Shown here one piece after another: positions 59,184-64,000 of a stretch of DNA of 64,000 nucleotides. The notes beneath the pieces were generated by a model. It saw only the letters and a list, made by a program, of their open reading frames with translations, was not told the DNA's origin and did no database searches. Both the position numbers and the translations under genes were made by a program. The stretch comes from Xylocopa sonorina (lineage: Eukaryota > Arthropoda > Insecta > Hymenoptera > Apidae): the NCBI RefSeq assembly GCF_050948175.1, contig NC_135201.1, forward strand, positions 496,001 to 560,000, in the 5' to 3' direction. Position 1 is the stretch's first letter; each line of letters starts with the position of its first letter.

Positions 59184-62100
59184 ATACATAACGCGTTGTA
59201 TTGAATATTGCATCTTATCATGAAACATTGAAATGAGATGCGACATCGCGATTTTTGAAGCAATAGACCTCTATTGCTCCGATACGTAGACATCTAGAAA
59301 TGCTACTCCTTAACAAGGAAGTGGGCTTCCCATTCTTTTGAATTGTTAACGCGTTGCATTGAATATAACATCTTACCATGAAACATAGAAATGAGATGCG
59401 ATATCGCGTCTTAAGAAGCATTTTAACGCTTTTGCTTCGATACGTAGACATCTGGAATCGCCATTTCCTGACATGGAAGTGTGGCATTTACATTCTTCTG
59501 AAGTGTAGACGAGGTATACCTAACACTTCGCAATGTATATTATATCTTATCATGAAACAAGGGAGTGTGGCATTTACAATCTTTTCAAGTGTAGACGAGG
59601 TATACATAACACTTCAAAATGAATGTTATATATTATCATGAAACATAGATATGAGATGCGATATGGTGTTTAAAGAATTATTAGAACTCAATTGCTTCGA
59701 TACGTAGGCTTCTGGAATCGCTATCTCCTAGCAAGGAAGTATTGCATTTACATTCTTTTGAAGTGTAGACGAGTTATACATAACACTTCGCAATGAATAT
59801 TATATCTTGTCATGAAACATGGAAATGGGAGGCGACATCGAGTTATAAGAAGCATTAGGACTCTATTGCTCCGATGCGTAGACATCTGCAAACGCAATTT
59901 CCTAGCAAGGACATATCGCATTTACATTCTTTTGAATTATAGACGAGGTATATATAACAATTCGCACTGAACATTGTATCTTATCATGATACATAGAAAT
60001 GAGATGCGATATCGCGTTTTAAGGAGCATTAGAACTCAAATGCTGCGATACGTAGACATCTGGAAAGGCTATTTCGTAGGAATGAAGTGTGGCATTTACA
60101 TTATTTTGAAGTGTAGACGAGGTATACATAACACTTCGCAATGAATAATACATCTCATCATGAAACATAGAAATGAGACGCAATATCGCGTTTTAAGAAG
60201 CATTACAACTCCATTGCATTGAGACACAGACATCTGGAAACGCTATTTCCTAGCAAGGAATTGTTGCATTTACATTCATTTGAAGTGTAGATGAAGTATA
60301 CATAGCACTTCGCAATCAATATTATATCTTATCATGAAACATAGTAATGAGATGCGATATCGTGTTTTAAGAAGCATCAGAACTCTATTGCTTCGATACG
60401 TAGACATCTGGAAACGCTATTTCCTAGCAAGTAAGTATCGCATTTACATTCATTTGAAGCGTAGTCGAGGTACACATAACACTTCGCAATCAATATTATA
60501 TCTTATCATGAAACATGGAAATGAGATGCGATATCGCGTTTTAAGAAGAATTGGAAATCTATTGCTTCGATACGTAGATATCTGCAAACGCTCTTTCCTA
60601 GCAAGGATGTGTCGCATGTATATTCTGTTGAAGTGTAGACTAGGTATACATATAACTTCGCAATGAATATTATATCATATCGTGAAACGTAGAAGTGAAA
60701 TGCGAAATCGCGTCTTAAGAAGCATTAGATCTCTATTGCTTCGATACGTAACATTGTGGAAACGCTTTTTCCGAGCAAGGAAGTGTGGCATTTACATTCT
60801 TTTGAAGTGCAGACGAGGTATACATAACTTTTCGCAATGAATATTATATCTTATCATGAAACATAGAAATGGGGTGCGATATCGCGTTTTAAGGAGCATT
60901 TTAACGCTTTTGCTTCGATTCGTAGACATCCGGAAACGCCATTTCCTAGCAAGGAAGTGCGGCATTTACAGTCTTTTGAAGTGCAGACGAGGTATACGTA
61001 ACACTTCGCAACGAATATTATATCTTATCATGAAACACAGAAATGGGATGCGATATCGCGTTTTAAGGAGCATTACGACTCTATTACTTCGACACGTAAC
61101 ATTCTGGAAACGCTATTTCCTAGCAAGGAAGTGTCGCATTTACATTCTTTTGAAGTGCAGACGGGGTATACATAACACTTCGCAATGAATATTATATCAT
61201 ATCATGAAACATAGAAATGAAATGCGATATCGCGTTCTAAGAAGCATTACATCCCTATTGCTTCGATACGTAGACATCTGGATACGCTATTTCCCAGCAA
61301 GGAAGTATGGCATTTACATTCTTTGAAGTGTTATGAGGTATACATAACACTTCGCAATGAATATTGTATCTTATCATGTAACATAGAAATGAGATGCGAT
61401 ATCGCGATTTGAGAAGCACTAGAATTCTATTGCTTCGATACATGGACATCTGGAAACGCTATTTCCTAGCAAGGACGTGTGGCATTTACATTCTTTTGAA
61501 GTGTAGACATAACACTTCGTAATGAATATTATATCTTATCATAATGCTTAGGAATGAGATGCGCTATCGCGTTTTAAGAAGCATTAGAACTCAATTGCTT
61601 CGATAAGTAGACATCTGGAAACGCCATTTCCTGACATGGAAGTGTGGCATTTACATTCTTTTGAAGTGCAGACGAGGTATACATACATTTCACAATGTAT
61701 ATTATATCTTATCATGAATCATAGGACTGAGATGCTATATCGCGTTCTTAGTAGCATTAAAGCTCTATTGCTTCGATATGTAGACATCTGCAAACGCAAT
61801 TTCCTAGCAAGGGAGTGTGGCATTTACAATCTTTTCAAGTGTAGACGAGGTATACATAACACTTCAAAATGAATGTCATATATTATCATGAAACATAGAA
61901 ATGAGATACGATATGGCGTTTAAAGAATTATTAGAACTCGATTGCTTCGATACGTAGGCTTCTGGAATCGTTATCTCCTAGCAAGGACATATCGCATTTA
62001 CATTCTTTTGAATTGTAGACGAGGTATATATAACAATTCGCGCTGAACATTGTATCTTATCATGATACATAGAAATGAGATGCGAATCGCGTTTTAAGGA

Positions 62101-63931
62101 GCATTAGAACTCAAATGCTGCGATACGTAGACATCTGGAAAGGCTATTTCCTAGGAATGAAGTGTGGCATTTACATTATTTTGAAGTGTAGACGAGGTAC
62201 ACATAATACTTCGCAATCAATATTATATCTTATCATGAAACATGGAAATGAGGTGCGATATCGCGTTTTAAGGAGCATTGGAACTCTATTGCTTCCATAC
62301 GTAGATATCTGGAAACGCATTTCCTAACAAAGAAGTGGGGCATTTACATTCTTTTGAAGTGTAGGCGAGGTAGACATAACACTTCGCAATGAATATTATA
62401 TCTTATCATGAAACACAGAAATGAGATGCGATATCGAATTTTAAGAAGCATTAGAACTATATTCCTTCGATACGTAGACATCTGGAAACGCATTTCCTAG
62501 CAGGGATGTGTGGCATTTACATTCTTTTGAAATGTAGACGAGGTATGCATAACACTTCGCAATAATTAGTACATGTTATCATGAATCATAGAAATGAGAT
62601 GCGGTATAGCTTCTTAAGAAGCATTACAATATTATTGCTTCGATACGTAGGCATCTGAACAAGCTATTTCCTAGCAAGGAAGTGTGGCATTTACATTCTT
62701 CTGAAGTGTAGACGATGTATACATAACACTTCGCAATGAATAATATGTCTTATCATGCAGCACAGAAATGAGATGCGATTTCGCGATATAAGAAGCTTTA
62801 GAATACTATTGCTTCGATACGTAGACATCTAGAAACGCTGTTCCGTAGCAAGGAAGTGTGGGACATCCATCTTTCCGACGTTTAACGGGATATACATAAA
62901 GTGTTGCACTGAATATTACATCTTATTAAGAGACATAGAAATGAGACGTAAGGCTGCGTTTTATGAATCATTAGGACTTTATCGCTTCGATATGTGCACA
63001 TCTTGAATCACTATTCCGTTGCATGGAAGTGTGGGATTTTCATTCTTTTGAAGTATTGGTGAGTTATACATAATGCGATTCATTGATTATTACATCTTCA
63101 GGTATCATGAGACATAGAAATGAGATGCGATATCGCGTTTTATGAGACATTAGAACCCTATTGCTTCGAAACGTAGACACCTAGAAGCGCTATTCCATAG
63201 CAAGGAAGTGTCGGCTTTACATTCTTTTATAGTGTTGAGGAGATATACATAACGCGTTGCTTTGAATATTACATCCTATTGTGAACTATAGAAATGAAAT
63301 GCGATGTCGCGTTCTGAATCATTAGAACTCTATTATTTCGATATGTTGACATCTAGAATCGCCTTTCCGTAGGAAGGAAGTCTCGGCTTTACATTCTTTT
63401 GAAGTTTTTGCGGGATATGCATAACGCGTTGAATTGATATTACAGCTTATCAAGAAACATATATGTCAGGTGCGATATCGCGTCTTATGAAGCATTAGAA
63501 CTCCATTGCTTCGATGCATTCCTACTGCTTCGATGCGCAGACATCTAGAAACGCTATTCCGTCTCAAGGAAGCGTGGGATTTACATTCTTTTGAAGTGTA
63601 GACGAGGTATACATGACACTTCGCAATGAATATTATATCTTATCATGGGACATAGGGTTTTATGCTGCATTAGAATACTACTATTTCGTTATGTAGACAA
63701 CTAGAAGCGTTATTCCGTACCATAAAAGTGTGGCATTTACATTCTTTTGAGGTATGGACTAGATATACATAACGCGTTGCATTGAATATTACTGCTTATC
63801 ATGAGACATAGATGTAAGCTGCGATATCGCGTTTTATAAAGGGTTAGAACTCCATTGCTTGGGAACGTAGGCACCTAGGAAAGCTGTTCCGTAGCAAGGA
63901 AAAGTGGCATTTACATTCTTTTGATTTGTAG
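59184..63931 (+). repeat. Satellite A-like array, diverged
   Basis: About 27 units on the plus strand, period ~174 bp, of the type seen at 18850-21945: GAAACATAGAAATGAGATGCG, GCTTCGATACGTAGACATCTG, CATTTACATTCTTTTGAAGTG, CGAGGTATACATAACACTTCG. Units differ from each other much more than in the 1-18 kb core. Divergence increases again towards both ends (for example 62850-63900). Repeated open frames (60334-60666, 60856-61188) arise because 174 is 58 codons. The array is cut in mid-unit by a family E element at 63932. Confidence 0.94.
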
Positions 63932-64000
63932 TGTAACGTCAGGCCTTGCGCCTGCCAACCATCAGCCTTTTCGCCATCTCCGGCATCAATCCCTGCACGC
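63932..64000 (+). mobile_element. LTR-like element, family E copy 4 (5' end, runs off window)
   Basis: TGTAACGTCAGGCCTTGCGC at 63932 matches the start of copy 3 at 22786, followed by the similar words CTGCCAACCATCAGCC and CATCAATCCCTGCACGC (copy 3: CATCAACAACCCCTGGAC). Preceding satellite ends TTCTTTTGATTTGTAG. Only 69 bp are in the window. Confidence 0.55.

Noticed and set aside
60334..61188. Repeated 110-codon open frames with a 58-residue repeat (MKHRNEMRYRVLRS...)
   Set aside because: The satellite monomer is 174 bp, exactly 58 codons, so any frame repeats by construction. Most monomers carry a TGA in the word TTCGCAATGAAT; frames open only where it mutated to CGA. Not evidence of a protein.

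Overview
The window looks like insect heterochromatin, most likely pericentromeric or centromere-adjacent. Hymenoptera is my best guess, but only a guess: it rests on the mix of R1-clade LINE, copia, Ty3/gypsy and piggyBac relics, a degenerate TTAGGTT-like tract, and a decayed HSDL2-type gene that still has introns. I see no intact cellular gene, tRNA, CRISPR array or prokaryotic feature. Almost every open frame belongs to a dead transposon or is a by-product of satellite DNA.

Layout. 1-1137: 5' end of an LTR-like element (family E, minus strand). 1138-18850: homogeneous ~174-bp satellite (family A) with higher-order repeats. 18850-21945: the same satellite, increasingly diverged, then a short inverted piece of the related family C. 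22109-22785: GC-rich block containing a 17-bp identity to the 28S rRNA core. 22786-23455: a second family E copy. 23456-23700: satellite B (~133 bp). 23700-25480: 3'-truncated R1-clade LINE, minus strand. 25481-31557: mostly AT-rich unique DNA holding a TTAGGTT-like tract, a 41-bp minisatellite, an HSDL2 pseudogene (+) and an unidentified decayed gene (-). 31558-33150: a third family E copy.

From 33.5 to 59 kb an old form of the ~174-180 bp satellite (family C, recognisably homologous to A) switches strand repeatedly and is broken up by nested elements. These are a Ty3/gypsy relic with both LTRs (36703-40734, +), a truncated copia element (41824-44240, +), a piggyBac relic split by an inversion (45376-47748), a full-length but dead piggyBac inserted in satellite B (49834-52171), and a second copy of the same gypsy family (54356-59183, -). 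From 59184 to 63931 the satellite returns in a diverged A-like form, and at 63932 another family E element begins and runs off the window.

The order of events can be read from the nesting: satellite A/C spread and diverged, transposons inserted into the old layers and decayed, inversions flipped satellite blocks, and only the left core (1-19 kb) was recently re-homogenised with multi-monomer repeats. The most interesting items are this homogeneous-core/decayed-flank structure, short dyads in the satellite monomer with one paired stem change, the inversion inside a piggyBac gene, the exact 44-bp palindromic repeat in the other piggyBac, and a SAP-like motif on the gypsy gag.
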